A stretch of DNA of 64,000 bases from Mycteria americana (Eukaryota; Chordata; Aves; Ciconiiformes; Ciconiidae). Location of the stretch: positions 20,440,062 to 20,504,061 of the forward strand of contig NC_134367.1 in assembly GCF_035582795.1 (NCBI RefSeq). The letters run 5' to 3'. Position 1 is the stretch's first letter, and each line of letters opens with the position of its first letter. This document shows, in pieces, positions 36,701 through 48,236 of the stretch. The position numbers and the translations under genes are program-made. Under the pieces are notes generated by a model. It saw nothing but the letters and a program-made list of their open reading frames with translations, did not search any database and had not been told where the DNA came from.

Positions 36701-38505
36701 ATTCTGTGGCCTACAGGAGTTCACGGTATCTACAATGGACGGTCCTGGCTCTTTTTGTCAAGTCCGTGATCCACAGCAGTCAGCAAGCAAAAGAGGGAGC
36801 AACAAAAGCTAGCCAAGAGGAAAGGTTGAGAAGAAGAGTGTTTCTCCAGAGCTTCCCTTCAAAGGCTTGTAGGGCCAGACTTGGCATTTGAATAGTCAGG
36901 CTTCACAATGCCAAGTTAGGGAGCAACGTTCCCTATGTGGGAAAGCAGTAAGTTGCCATTGCCTCAGCCAACCAGGAGGACGTGGCAGAGACTCGTGCCT
37001 GGAAGTCTCTTCTAGGCACCTGAATGTAGGTGTTTAACCCTCAGCAGCAGCCACTTTTGAGGAACAGGGAGCGGGACCATCCTGGATGATAGCCACGCTG
37101 ATGCTCTGCGGGCTGAGCAAACAGAGGACGTGGGTCCTGCCTGCCTGCAGCTCCTGTCCCGCAGCCCAGGAGAGCACCTGGCCATTAGCCTGCAGGACAT
37201 CCTAGGCAGGGTGTCCCACCTTTTCTTTGTAGGTGGGGCACTTTGGGATCCAGAAGAAGATCAAAGAGGCTTTCAAACCAAGTGGTTCAGATACTCAGCT
37301 GAAAGCCTGGAAATTAGGCAGTTTCAGCATGAGCACCCAGCAGCCTGGCGATAAGGATTCTCAACAGATGAGTCAGAGAGGGGAATGAAATGGCCTGAGA
37401 CGGAAGAAGGAATTGAAATTAGGAAGATGCTCCAGCCTCTGCATTAATGGATAAGGCGGCAGCATCACCTCCTCTGGTTGCATTTTATGAGGTGTTAGAT
37501 GTATCCAGACTACAACTGAAAGATCAAAGCCTCCAGGTATGTTAAATATTCATCTGCCTTTGCAAACTCCTACACAGCTCAGAGATGAGACAGGCATCGA
37601 GCAGCAGAGAAGTGTCAGGGCTGCTTGGTGGCTCTGCTCAGCAGCCAGATATGAAGGATTTTCTGGGGAAAACAAAACTTCCAACAAAGCTTCATCACAT
37701 TCCCCACTGCCTGCTGCTGCTGCTGCACAGCTTACAAGCCTCAGAGGCACAGGCGATACACCTCACCCTACCTCATGATAGCTCGACTTGTAGAGAAAAT
37801 GGACTCATTCTAGAAAACCGAGCTTCTTGGTGTCAGTTAGGTCACAACACCCAGACCTTCATGAATACTCAGGAAATTACCTTGGTCTGAAAAGAGCTGC
37901 TAACAGAGGAAATCTCTGAAGAGGTTGCAGATTAAATACTTTATAGAGTCTGCGGCTGCAGTAAAGGGACACACTAGTAGTAGAAATCAAACCAAAAGCA
38001 CTTTGGGTATCACTTTCTCCACCTTCTCCTGCTTTAAAAAGAAACCTCTTCTGCAGCTAGAATTGCCTTGTATGATGAAATCATTGCCTTGTATGAGTTT
38101 GATCTCCAGGTATGTGCTACAGCAGTACCTTTCATTTTAAAATCCTGGAAAATTCCTTGCCTTTCTGACCTACCTTCAAGTCTTTTCAGACCCAGATTCA
38201 TAAATGCATTTAGAAAACTAAATCCCACTGAAATTAGTCCTTAGAAAAAGGAGCCAGCCTGTTTTTTCAAACACTATCTTAGGCCTGGTATTTGGAGTAT
38301 CTTCAGCATTGGTAAAACCAATGCCAGAGAGAAACCTAGAGACGTTCAGCACTTGTAAAAGTGTGAATATTTTCTTGCTGTCTACGCAGGGGTCAGGAGT
38401 CAAATTTGCAGCACTTATAACGGTGGCCATTAAATCAGCATAAGCCGAAAGCTTTGAAAAAAATGAGAGGAAGAAGAAAAGGCAGCATTTACATGGCCTT
38501 TCCTT

Positions 38506-38525
38506 AAAAAAAAAAAAAAAAAAAA
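38506..38525. repeat. Poly(A) run
   Basis: Twenty consecutive A residues. There is no upstream processed-pseudogene sequence that I can recognise, so this is treated as a simple repeat. Confidence 0.95.
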
Positions 38526-41500
38526 TAGCAAAACGCCTCTATTCCCATTAGGAATGGAAACATACCAATGCAACCAGCACAATAATTTCAAAACAACTTT
38601 TGAGACCTGTCAGCTTTAGGGAATCTGCCTCAGTTGCCAAGAGAGAAGAGGTTTATTAAGCCAGGCTTCAAGTGACAAGTCCTTGAGAGGTCATCGGAGA
38701 ACCCCCGAGGCACCACAGTCTTGCTCAAAACCGCTGCCGGACCAGCCAGGCCAGCTGGCACCCAGCACTCCTGGAGCTCCCCGCTTCCGCCCCAGCTGCG
38801 GATGGAAAGCTTGGAGATCCCTTCAGCCAGCAAACACCTCGTGCATGAAGACCCTGTATCTGCCAGCGGCTGCTCCACAGGGGCCGGTGGCTTACGGCAC
38901 GCCGTTATTTTGGACCTAGAAGCAACAACGCAGATGATCTGCCTAGTTGAATCCAAATGGAATGCAGAAGGAAAACGATGCTCGCTGGCAGTAGTACTCA
39001 GCCAGCCAACAGCTACAGAGTGGCTGTAATCCTCTGTATAATCCCATGGGACTCCTCTTTGAGCTGTTTTTATTTCACCATTACTGAGTTGTTTTCACTC
39101 TTATTATGATTCTTTATTATTATTTTTAAAACTATACTTCATTCTCAGGGATCTGAGCTGAAGTATATATTCTGAATTGAGTATGTTCCTGGTACAGACA
39201 GGCACACAAATCTGCAGAGCCACAGCCACATTTGGTGGGTGATCTTCCCAAGCAGGTTTGAGTCAGCACTACAAACACATCGACAGCTTTCAACAGTTTT
39301 CACTCCCCTGACTTTTCAAGTCCTCGTCATCCACATCCTGACACCTCCCAGAACTATCTGGCAGCCTGTGTATCCTCAAACACCCCGGCAGGCCCTCGGC
39401 CGCATCCTAAGGGATGCGACACATGCCTACAAAATCGTGCCAGTGAAATGCCAGGCTGTCAGGCTGTAACACAGACCTCACACCATTTGAAACATTTTAA
39501 GCAGATAAAAGTCAAAAAAAAAAAAAGTAATTATGTCCCAGGGCCACAAGGGTAACACCAGTGCAGATCCAGGGATACATTTTTGGGGGAAGCGGGGAGA
39601 GGCAGAAGGGACAAGCCTCCAGCGCTGTGCATGCAAGACACTTTTCACCCCTTGGCCCGAGGGCTGCGGATCATTCCCTGGAGAAGATGTCTTTCACACA
39701 GGAGATGAAACCTGTGTCACTGACCTCTTCTTTCTCCATTACAGCCTTGCCGATCACCCTAACCTACAGACGTTTTGCGTAGCTATGCTTTTACTTTATC
39801 TAAGCACTCTCTCATTTGTCCTCCCAGCTCCCCCATGCATTACCTTGGGTAATCAAGACTTCACCATTCAGCTGGAATATAAAAATCAGAATCAATAATA
39901 AAGCTGCTTAAACAATGGGTGATCATTTTTGTAGTATTGCAATACTCCGAAGTTAAATGCTGCATGTTGATTTAAAGGTTAAAAGATTAAAGAAATATTG
40001 AAAGATTTAAAAAAAAAAAAGTAAATGTTAATACCATAGAATTGCAAAAATGAGGACCATAACTGCCATGGCTATGAAGTCTCTGTGAAATCTATGGAGC
40101 GTGGAGTAGCATAAAGCAGAGACATAACACATTTCAGGCCCTGATGATGCTGAAGAACAGCGAGGTTTGCTGCAGAGGACAAAAGAGTGAGTCTAAGCTG
40201 CTGGGAAGCTAACATCACCTAAAAGCCTAACCGATAGGAAGTCATTGGTTACTCCCCAAAGTGCACTTAATTCTGGCTCAATAGAGCTACTTCCTCAGCC
40301 GATATTTGTGAGGTGTAAGAGACTGTTAGTTCTGACTGTACAACGTAGGTGCACTTGTCATACATAGGAATAGTAGCCTCACTTTTCATCAAGAAGAATG
40401 TTTTTTAAAATTGAGACAAATTTCTTTCTGATGTAGTTCTGCTGAACTCAATGAGCTTATGTCAGAATTAACTTACTGTCATCTGTGCTGAAAATATAAA
40501 ATCAGGGCTTCAGGAAGGGTGAGAGGAAAAAAGTGCCAGAAGGGGGCAAGTATGTTTTCAAAACCTGTAACTAGAGGGAGATGGGACCCATGGGATTTCT
40601 TGCCCCAAGTGCCCAATCTCTCACAATAGCTCTGTATGGTTTTTTCGATGGTAGAGAGTAACACTCAAGTCAAATTTTATCTTTGTCCTGTATCTGTCAG
40701 AGATAACTAGAAATGCTAAACAAAACTTCTCCCACAATGTTTTAATTCAAGTCTCTATTAGATGACAAGGTCTCTGCTACAGACCTGTTTGCAGTTGTAA
40801 TTTACAGAAATAGTTTGTCATTTTGGGTGCCATCCTTGATGTATGTCAGATCAAATCTTCAGCATTCTTAACCACCACAAATTCAAAAAAATACAGGGAC
40901 CAAATATAGGTGTTGGTTCTTCTACAACCTGTGTATAAATTGTCTCAGTTCAGCCCTGCTCCTATAAAGCATCCACATAAGAACCTGATGATACCCCCAC
41001 ACACCGATTTGTAGGAACTAAAACACCAAGGATTCACCAAGAATCACTGAATGATTTTGAGAATGCTGCAGGTACATTTCTTTACATGAATAAATACATA
41101 TTATTTACATAATCATTTGTTGTCTTATTTCTGAAGCTTTAGGGCACCACTTTTCAGCCCTCCACATCCGCAGAGGCTTCGGACTGGCAGAAGTTGGGAT
41201 ATTTGTGCAATATTTAAGTGCTTAACGCCCATTCAACCAACTTATGCTTTCCAACATGTTCTCACCCTCCAGGAGCTTAGAAGTTTTCCAAGTGGGCCTG
41301 ACAGTTGTCTTCTTGAGAGCACTGGCCAGGCTTAAAAGGCAAACAATCTGGCAGGGTGGCCCCAGTTGCCCAGCTATGTTCTCAGAGGGGCAGAGATGAG
41401 GCAGAAAGGTCTATCAAGGCCCCATCCAACCACCCCACACGTCAGCAGTGGCGCATGCCTTTTGCACAACAGAAATGCCACTCAAGTTTTGATCCGAAAG

Positions 41501-42290
41501 GTGAGAAGTACCAGCTATGGAACATCTGTAACTTAAAAGGATTTGAACCCAACAGCTCCAGTTCCCCAGGAGAGTAATTGCTCCCATTGGATGGATGCAG
41601 TAGCTGACATTAGACTACACTGAGGCATGCCACATTAAAGGATGGAAGGCAAGCAGGGAAGAAGCCAGCTCAAGCCCAGTGGTAGGACACTAGACTAAAA
41701 AGGGGGACATGAGTGTTCTCCCTTCCCTGCTTTCTGTTTTTATGTCCCACAATTGACTCGTGTATAAACACATGGACAGGTCAGGAATGCCCAGACAGAA
41801 GACAAAAATCTAGGCAAAGCACTTTACGAGGCTAGGGAAGAGAGTGAAAACAAGAGAAGAGACACAGGATGTAGACTACTAGTGGGAGAAACACACAGCA
41901 AAAGTGAAAAACCAGAGAGACCTGACCAGGGGAGAGTGACAGAGAAAGGACAGAGGGAGAAATGGCACCATCCCAGGGAGAAAGGTTTGCTTTTGGTTGC
42001 CCCAGCATCCTGCTCCTCACTGAGGAGGAGAACAAACACAACAGAGCAGAAACAGCTTTTGCCACCATTGTCTCACACATTAGATATGCGACAGCTACAT
42101 TTAAAGGAGGTTCTAATTACAAAGGGAAGCCTCTTGACTGCTGCCCAGTCCTTCCCAATGTTGCAAGTATGACACCTCAAAAAGTAAACCACAAGACAGA
42201 GCACAGCTGGCATTAGGAGATGCCTATTTATCAAGGCAACTTTGCTTAGATCCAGATCTTGAGCTCACAGAAGTTACAAGCAGACCCTTG

Positions 42291-42430
42291 GATGGGATTC
42301 AACCATTCTGGCTTAGGTGCTCAGCCTGAGAAAATCACCCTGAGCTCCCTGTATAACCAAGTCAGAGAAAGGCACCTTGGTGTGAGGATTCATTTCATCC
42401 TAAAATAGGACAGATAATTGACTCTGGAGG
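42291..42430. repeat. Unnamed dispersed repeat, copy B
   Basis: The partner of the copy at 2,131-2,290: a 'gggattca' block at the start and the exact shared block ctaaaataggacagat at 42,400-42,415. Both copies are flanked by unrelated sequence. Confidence 0.4.
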
Positions 42431-43559
42431 TACCTATTCATTGCCCAGTATGACTAGCTCAGCCTTGTAGGTGTGTAAAGTTAGGTGAGGGGAGTCCCAC
42501 CATGGCAACTTAGCTAAGCCGATCCATGGGAGGGCTAACAGCAGCCTGGCTGCCCCGCTGCAGTCACACGTTACCCTCCCCTTCTCTGTACTGTCACCAA
42601 CCACCAGCTGATCCCATCATGAGCTAGCACAGGCTGCTACGCCAGCAGAAAGCTATTCTCCTATTTGTAATGTTATTTTTCAGTTGATTTAGTTCCTTGG
42701 TTCCTGGTGAGGGTAAAATGGCCATCGTTCCTGTGAAAAGTGTTGCCAGCCAGGGAAAGAAGCACCCTTGGCAGCAGCTGAGATGGCCTTCAGCGTGTTA
42801 CAAAACTGCGCCCTCGCCTGCCAGCAGTATACAGAAAACAGAAAGGTGCGTAAGTGAAAGAATCAAAGGGACTAAATTCACCAGAAAAAAGCCCAGCACA
42901 TAATTAGAGTGGGAACATTTTAAAAGGAGGAAAGATATGGCAAAATACCAGGCTGCAATGGAAAATAATATCCAGCAAAAGATACAGAGCATAGGAGATA
43001 CAACAACATGAGGCATTTTGCAATAGCATGCAAGCCACCAAGAGTCATGGAAATGATCCAAGAGTGTTATCCTCAAATGACAAGGACATACTTCTCGGAA
43101 TGATATCCTCAATATAACAAAACACCATGGTACATAAGCATGCATGATCAAAATCTTGCATTTGAACTGGGGCAGTGTCAATGCAATTTCAACAAAAGGT
43201 TATTTTTCTTCTCAGGCTGGGGATCTGCAGAAACCAAATAACACTCTACATGCGATCCTATGCTGAACCTTTCATACCAGCTTTCAGCAGCCTGGGAAAA
43301 GGAGGGAAATAAGTTATACTGGTGACACAAAGACCAACAATACCTTCAGTAAAACGGCCAAGCCTTCATAGTAAGAGAAAAATTAAGAGCATCAGAGCAA
43401 AGAGCAAGCCTCATAGGAAACACAGCCACACATCTTCACTGGACAAGTGAAGGGTGAACTTGATAGCAATAGTACTATTCAATGTCATTTCACTCTTAGA
43501 GCCTTGAAACACCTTTCCAAATGCAGATAAGGGAAAGAAGACAAAAGGAAGGGGAACCT

Positions 43560-45247
43560 ACCAAAGCAGCTCCCTAGATTAAGAGAAATTATATGGTTGG
43601 TACATAGAAATGGTTGTAGAAGCAAAATGCAGTGGAAAATAAACAGGTTTCTATGGGTCTGATGTGACTTAATAAAAGCGCACGCAAAGATATGCGATTC
43701 CTGAAGATGACTAGACATGCACGAAGTTCTCAGAAGTCAAAGTATTCTTATACTAGTATGCTACAGCAGACTTTCACTAATCAGTCTATATCACTGGCAA
43801 TAGTCATGATCCTACTTATAAGGTATGCCAAATGGAAGCCAGCTGAAAGAATATCTTTCAGTGGCAAAACATTTCCCAGAGCAGCTCTTATATATACCAC
43901 AACACGTGCATTCGAAATCCTTTGCCATGTACAATGCACTGGTCTACAAATATTTTAAAAAATTGAGAAAGAGCACAAGCAATTGCATGCAGGTTTGAGA
44001 TGCTTTTGACAATCTCATCTCATTTTGAAAAAGAAACGTGAATTCAGAAAGAAACAGATAGAATGTGTAGAACACAATTTGCAAACAAGGGTGTTTATCT
44101 GAATTCACATAAACTGAAGGTGTTACTTCCCTTATCCGTATAACATGATGCTTCTGCTACCAAAAGATTCTTGAGGATGACAACTCCCTTTGGGAATTTT
44201 TCATTAAAGTCCTTCCATCTAACCAACTGGCTTGAGAGATTTCTTTATTTTAAAAATGTACATTTCTAGGGAAGAATATAACAAGCTATGTTAAGCAAGT
44301 GATAACTACTGGCATCTCCACCTGCTTTGGTACTCAGCAAATTAACAATAGCAGCAGATGTATCTTTCAGACAGCTAGAACATGACCAGAGGCCAGCTGC
44401 GCTCAAACTAAGAAGCTACACCTCAGCTAAGCAGTGATCACTTGAACCTCAGCGTGTATCTGTTCAGCAGGAACAAAAGCTAATGCTACTGCTCTGATTA
44501 CACAGCTACCGGCAAAAGAAAAGGCTTCAGAGGTGTTAAAGACTACACTGACCTTGCCCTGGCTGAAATCCCAGCATCTGCCAGTTGACTTAAGCAAAGG
44601 ACGGACGAACAACAACAAAAGCGAGACTTGCCACAGTTACTCAGTGCTGCCAAAAAGGTACGGAGGAATCCCCTCTAAACGTATCAGAAACTCCATGTAT
44701 CCAACACTGTAGTTGCAACATTTAACAACATCTTCCCTCAAATCAAGGAACAATATGAATGCAATCACGTGCAAACTAAGTCCAAATGGGCAAACATATG
44801 TTTAAATAGAGAGTTGCTTAGAAGACAGAGTAAAAACTATTATGACCACAACCATTAACAAAGCACCTGACAGACCCTGGCATCAAGTGCCAACAGATTT
44901 GTTTTACATGAGAGGACGCCCACATGTTGTTGTAGCCGATAAAACAACTTCCCTGGGTGTATCAAGTTGCTGTTGCTTAGGCAAGCTTGACACACGCCAT
45001 CCAGAAGCTAAACTCGGGATTTGCAAGACATGGGATGCCAAACAGGTCTCTTTTTAGATGGGAGGGTTTCAAGTTGACAGTAAAACTGCCCCAGCATCTA
45101 TAGAGAGCAGTCTTTTTGAACAGTGTACTAAGTTCCCATTATACCCATAGCACTGTGGAAGTAGATGTAGCAGTGGGCATGGTCTGCATAAAAATCAATG
45201 CTCATTTAAAGCACTTCTGGTATATAACCCATCTCCACAGACCTTGT
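43560..45247 (+). mobile_element. Decayed Ty3/gypsy-like retrotransposon pol (RT end, RNase H, integrase)
   Basis: The plus strand shows pol-like blocks in gypsy order. At about 43,570-43,630 RLREIIWLVHRNG resembles the RT palm end. After a +1 shift, KC, then GFYGSDV, PEDD and EVKVFLY follow with near-family spacing (43,630-43,800). LSV, a stop, then HDAS near 44,140 resembles the RNase H start. One frame from 44,641 to 45,247 holds RIRNSMYP, APDRPWHQVPTDLF (44,863-44,904), VVVADKTTS, FEQCTKFPLYP (45,115-45,147) and FKALLVYNPSPQ (45,205-45,240). These parallel the integrase zinc-finger end, the D-L-F start of the core, the H-TSSP-YPQ block and the ALLAYRSTPL block. Stops lie at 44,710, 44,803, 45,055 and 45,148. 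No LTRs were found, and the element is dead. The match is by eye, from knowledge of the family. Confidence 0.6.
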
Positions 45248-48184
45248 GAAGATAATACAGTTGCCTCCACATATGACACACAGACAGTTTAAACTCAAAT
45301 AGTCCAACCTGAATAATTCTGGACACATGATACTCAAGACATGAAGATATGTGGAAACTGCTAGAAATTTTCACATTCTACCCAAGAAGGACATCACAGG
45401 ACTTCATTAGACAAGTTAGGTTACTCTTCGCTATTTCCTCAACAAAACAAGCAAAGATTATCTGTGAATGCTCTGTGAAGAAATATGCTTTGTCCCTTCA
45501 AGGACTGCCCTTGAAAATTCAAAAGAAAGATGGTACTGAAAAATCTATAATTATCCCTTGAAGATTTAAGATTTAGGATTATGTTCAGAATTATTTAAAT
45601 GGAGCAGACATAAGGAAATAGCTACGTATGTTGTCTAAGGATCTTAAACTAATTTTGAACTATTTAATTATAAATTACCGTTACATGTTCATGCATTCAT
45701 GAAGGTTTTATGTAACTTTCATAAAAAAGAAAGGAAAGTAGAAAGTGACTATAGTTTTTGGCACTCCATAATTACATAAAAAGCAATTCTGACATGACGG
45801 TATTAAATAGCGAAGGAAGAAAACCTCTAATAAAGAGGTTTTTCAGCTGCAGCTCATAACATGGCTCTTGTTAAATCATCTCACCTCATCTCTGCATTGG
45901 CTTTAAACTGCAAGTTCATTGCACAACTAAAGAGAAACATTGCAAATGCATCTGTGGATGCTGCTGGCAGATCCACCACCCTGCAGCACGCACGAGCAGC
46001 GCTTCTCTTGCTCTGGCACTTGTTCTCAGTATCTGTTTCCTTAACATTTCTTGTACGGAACTCCACTAACCAGACAGCCATCAGAGACCTGTTTTCTCAT
46101 TAACACCATTCGGACGAGAGAGCTCATTGAGCGACATTTTTCTTTTCCTATGTAATAAGACATTTTTTGCTGTTTCCTGTACTAGGCCTTCATTACATTC
46201 TTGTCTGATGTTTTTATTTTGATTGGCCGTAATTACCGTGCCATCTAACATTGCCAGTTCCTTCACATTAATTTTTTTAAAGGTCTGTAATTCCCAAAAA
46301 TTAGATAATCTCTTATAAATCCTTCTCTGATGATAATCATAAAATTCTACTTATATTAAATAATGTCCTTACAAGGGCTTTCTTGTCTGCCCTTAACTCT
46401 GATATAATCAACAGCCTTTGGTGTACAAGATTCATTTGAAGAAAGAAGTGCTTGTGAAGCCTTTTAAAATGGAGGCACGTTATTTTGGTGCCTTCTTTAG
46501 CGAAGGTGAACAACTTATGAACCCTTCAGTCTCTGTGCAGTGCGTTCTTTAGCCAGCCAAGCATTGCTTCATGTAAGCTTCATTGTCCAGCCCTCGCAGC
46601 ACAGAAACGAGCAGACTCTCCCCGGCATTCACAACAGATGCAGATCAAATCAACTCCTGATCCATGGTTTCTTGGAGGCCCATAGACTATTTCTAAGGAG
46701 TCCACTAAAGATGAATAAAAGCATGCCTATTATCAGCAAGGTTCAATATCTGCTAAAATCATCAGCACCATCACAGGAGAATTTGGATGGATCCACAACG
46801 AAGCCTGAAAATCACTCAAATTAAACTGAAAATCTTAGAGTGCTATCTGTAGGATTTCTTGTTGTTATTATTTATGCTTATTCCTCCATTAGCAAATCAT
46901 ACTAACAGGACCAAAAAAAAATAATCACAGAGTGAGCCATGCTTAAGACCAGACAAAGACAGGCACCAGGAACCCAAGCACAGCTATGGACACAGCTTCA
47001 TTCTTCAAGGTCCCCGCTCAAAAACCAGCCAGAGTTGAAGCAGTTTCTCTTTCCACTCTCTATCCCTTGCCCCATTCTTCACCCCTACACCGCCAGATGA
47101 GAACTGCTTAAGTCAACACTGGCAACACTACCACTGAATCTGTATCTGTGGCCTCTTCCCAAGTCCAAACAAAGCATCCAAATCCATCTCCTAACAATTC
47201 AAGCACCTTAAGAGGCAAGAGGTACCTGTGGTTTTGCTGGAAAACTTACTTGGATGCCTAGGCTCTTCTTACTGTACAGACCAGAGATGGCCAACATCTT
47301 GCCTTAAGAGAGTAACAAGACACTGTTCTCCCACCTAGTCCATTTATGCCCATCAAGGAAACACGTCCAAACTCCTTCAGTCTCCCCTAAGCACACTATA
47401 AGCAGGAAGGTTAATAGAATACACTGCCATTCCCTTCCAAAACACGGTGCGGAGATGCCTCTCTCTTGCCGACTAGCTTCTTACGGGACTGCTCATGCCA
47501 AAGGAATAGACTTCCCTGGACTGTTTAGGCTTTCTCTTTTTTCTTTTCTAAAATCAAAGCAGTATCAACATCAGAAACTGTCTTGGGAGCTGTGGACACA
47601 ATCTTGGATGTTCAGTGGTCCCACTTCCAAATGACTGTGTCGGTTCGTGACAAGGGCACCTTTCCAGCACATGGGAGGTGGGGGTTTGAAGCAGTGCAAT
47701 GAGCTGCACACAGATCTCCCGCTTCCCAGGCAAGTGCTCCTGGCCAGTAGATTATTACATGACAGCTGGGTAGCAGCAGTCCATTTTTCAGAGAGAACTG
47801 TAGAAAGCTGCTTTTTCAGAGCCAGTTTTCAAAGTCTCCATGCCTGAAGGACAACTGGGCATACACATTCAAGGCGAGGTTCCAGCTTCTGGAACTCAAG
47901 TTCCTGCAGGCACTTGGCACTAAAGGTGGTGAATTTATCCACTCCCACATCCAGCAGAGGGAATCCCGGAGCATTTCCCTCACAAGCATTTTCCAGACAG
48001 CTGCTGTGGCCATCACACACTTTGCTGGCTGTGGTGAGTCACTTTCTCCAGCGCTCAGCTCTCCTCCATTCACTCTATATAGCAGGTAAACATTGCAGAT
48101 TCTTGGTCTGGAGCCAGGTATCTAACCTGCAGCACTGTGAAACTGTTTACTCATGTCCATGTTTCATTTACATGCTTTATTGTT

Positions 48185-48236
48185 GCACTAGATCTTTAAA
48201 GGTCCCTTCCAACCCAAACCATTCTATGATTCGGTG
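48185..48236 (+). mobile_element. CR1 LINE 3' tail fragment
   Basis: About 50 bases reading 'gatctttaaaggtcccttcc' followed by 'aacccaaaccattctatgattc', the canonical CR1 3' end in the plus orientation. It is a very short 5'-truncated insertion or relic. Confidence 0.9.

Larger units (their letters stand above)
33755..43559. other. Sequence upstream of the first COLEC11 coding exon
   Basis: This should include intron 1 and possibly the noncoding first exon and promoter of COLEC11, but neither can be placed from sequence alone. There is a 20-base A run at 38,506-38,525 and a near-tandem duplication of attgccttgtatga at 38,062-38,075 and 38,083-38,096. The longest open frames, including 36,406-36,891, show no recognisable domain. 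Confidence 0.5.

Noticed and set aside
36406-36891. 161-codon plus-strand open frame
   Set aside because: It shows no domain, no splice partners and ordinary composition, and is most likely a chance frame.
42798-43181. 127-codon minus-strand frame with hydrophobic stretches
   Set aside because: Hydrophobicity comes from T-rich composition. There is no family motif, and it lies beside the plus-strand gypsy-like relic.
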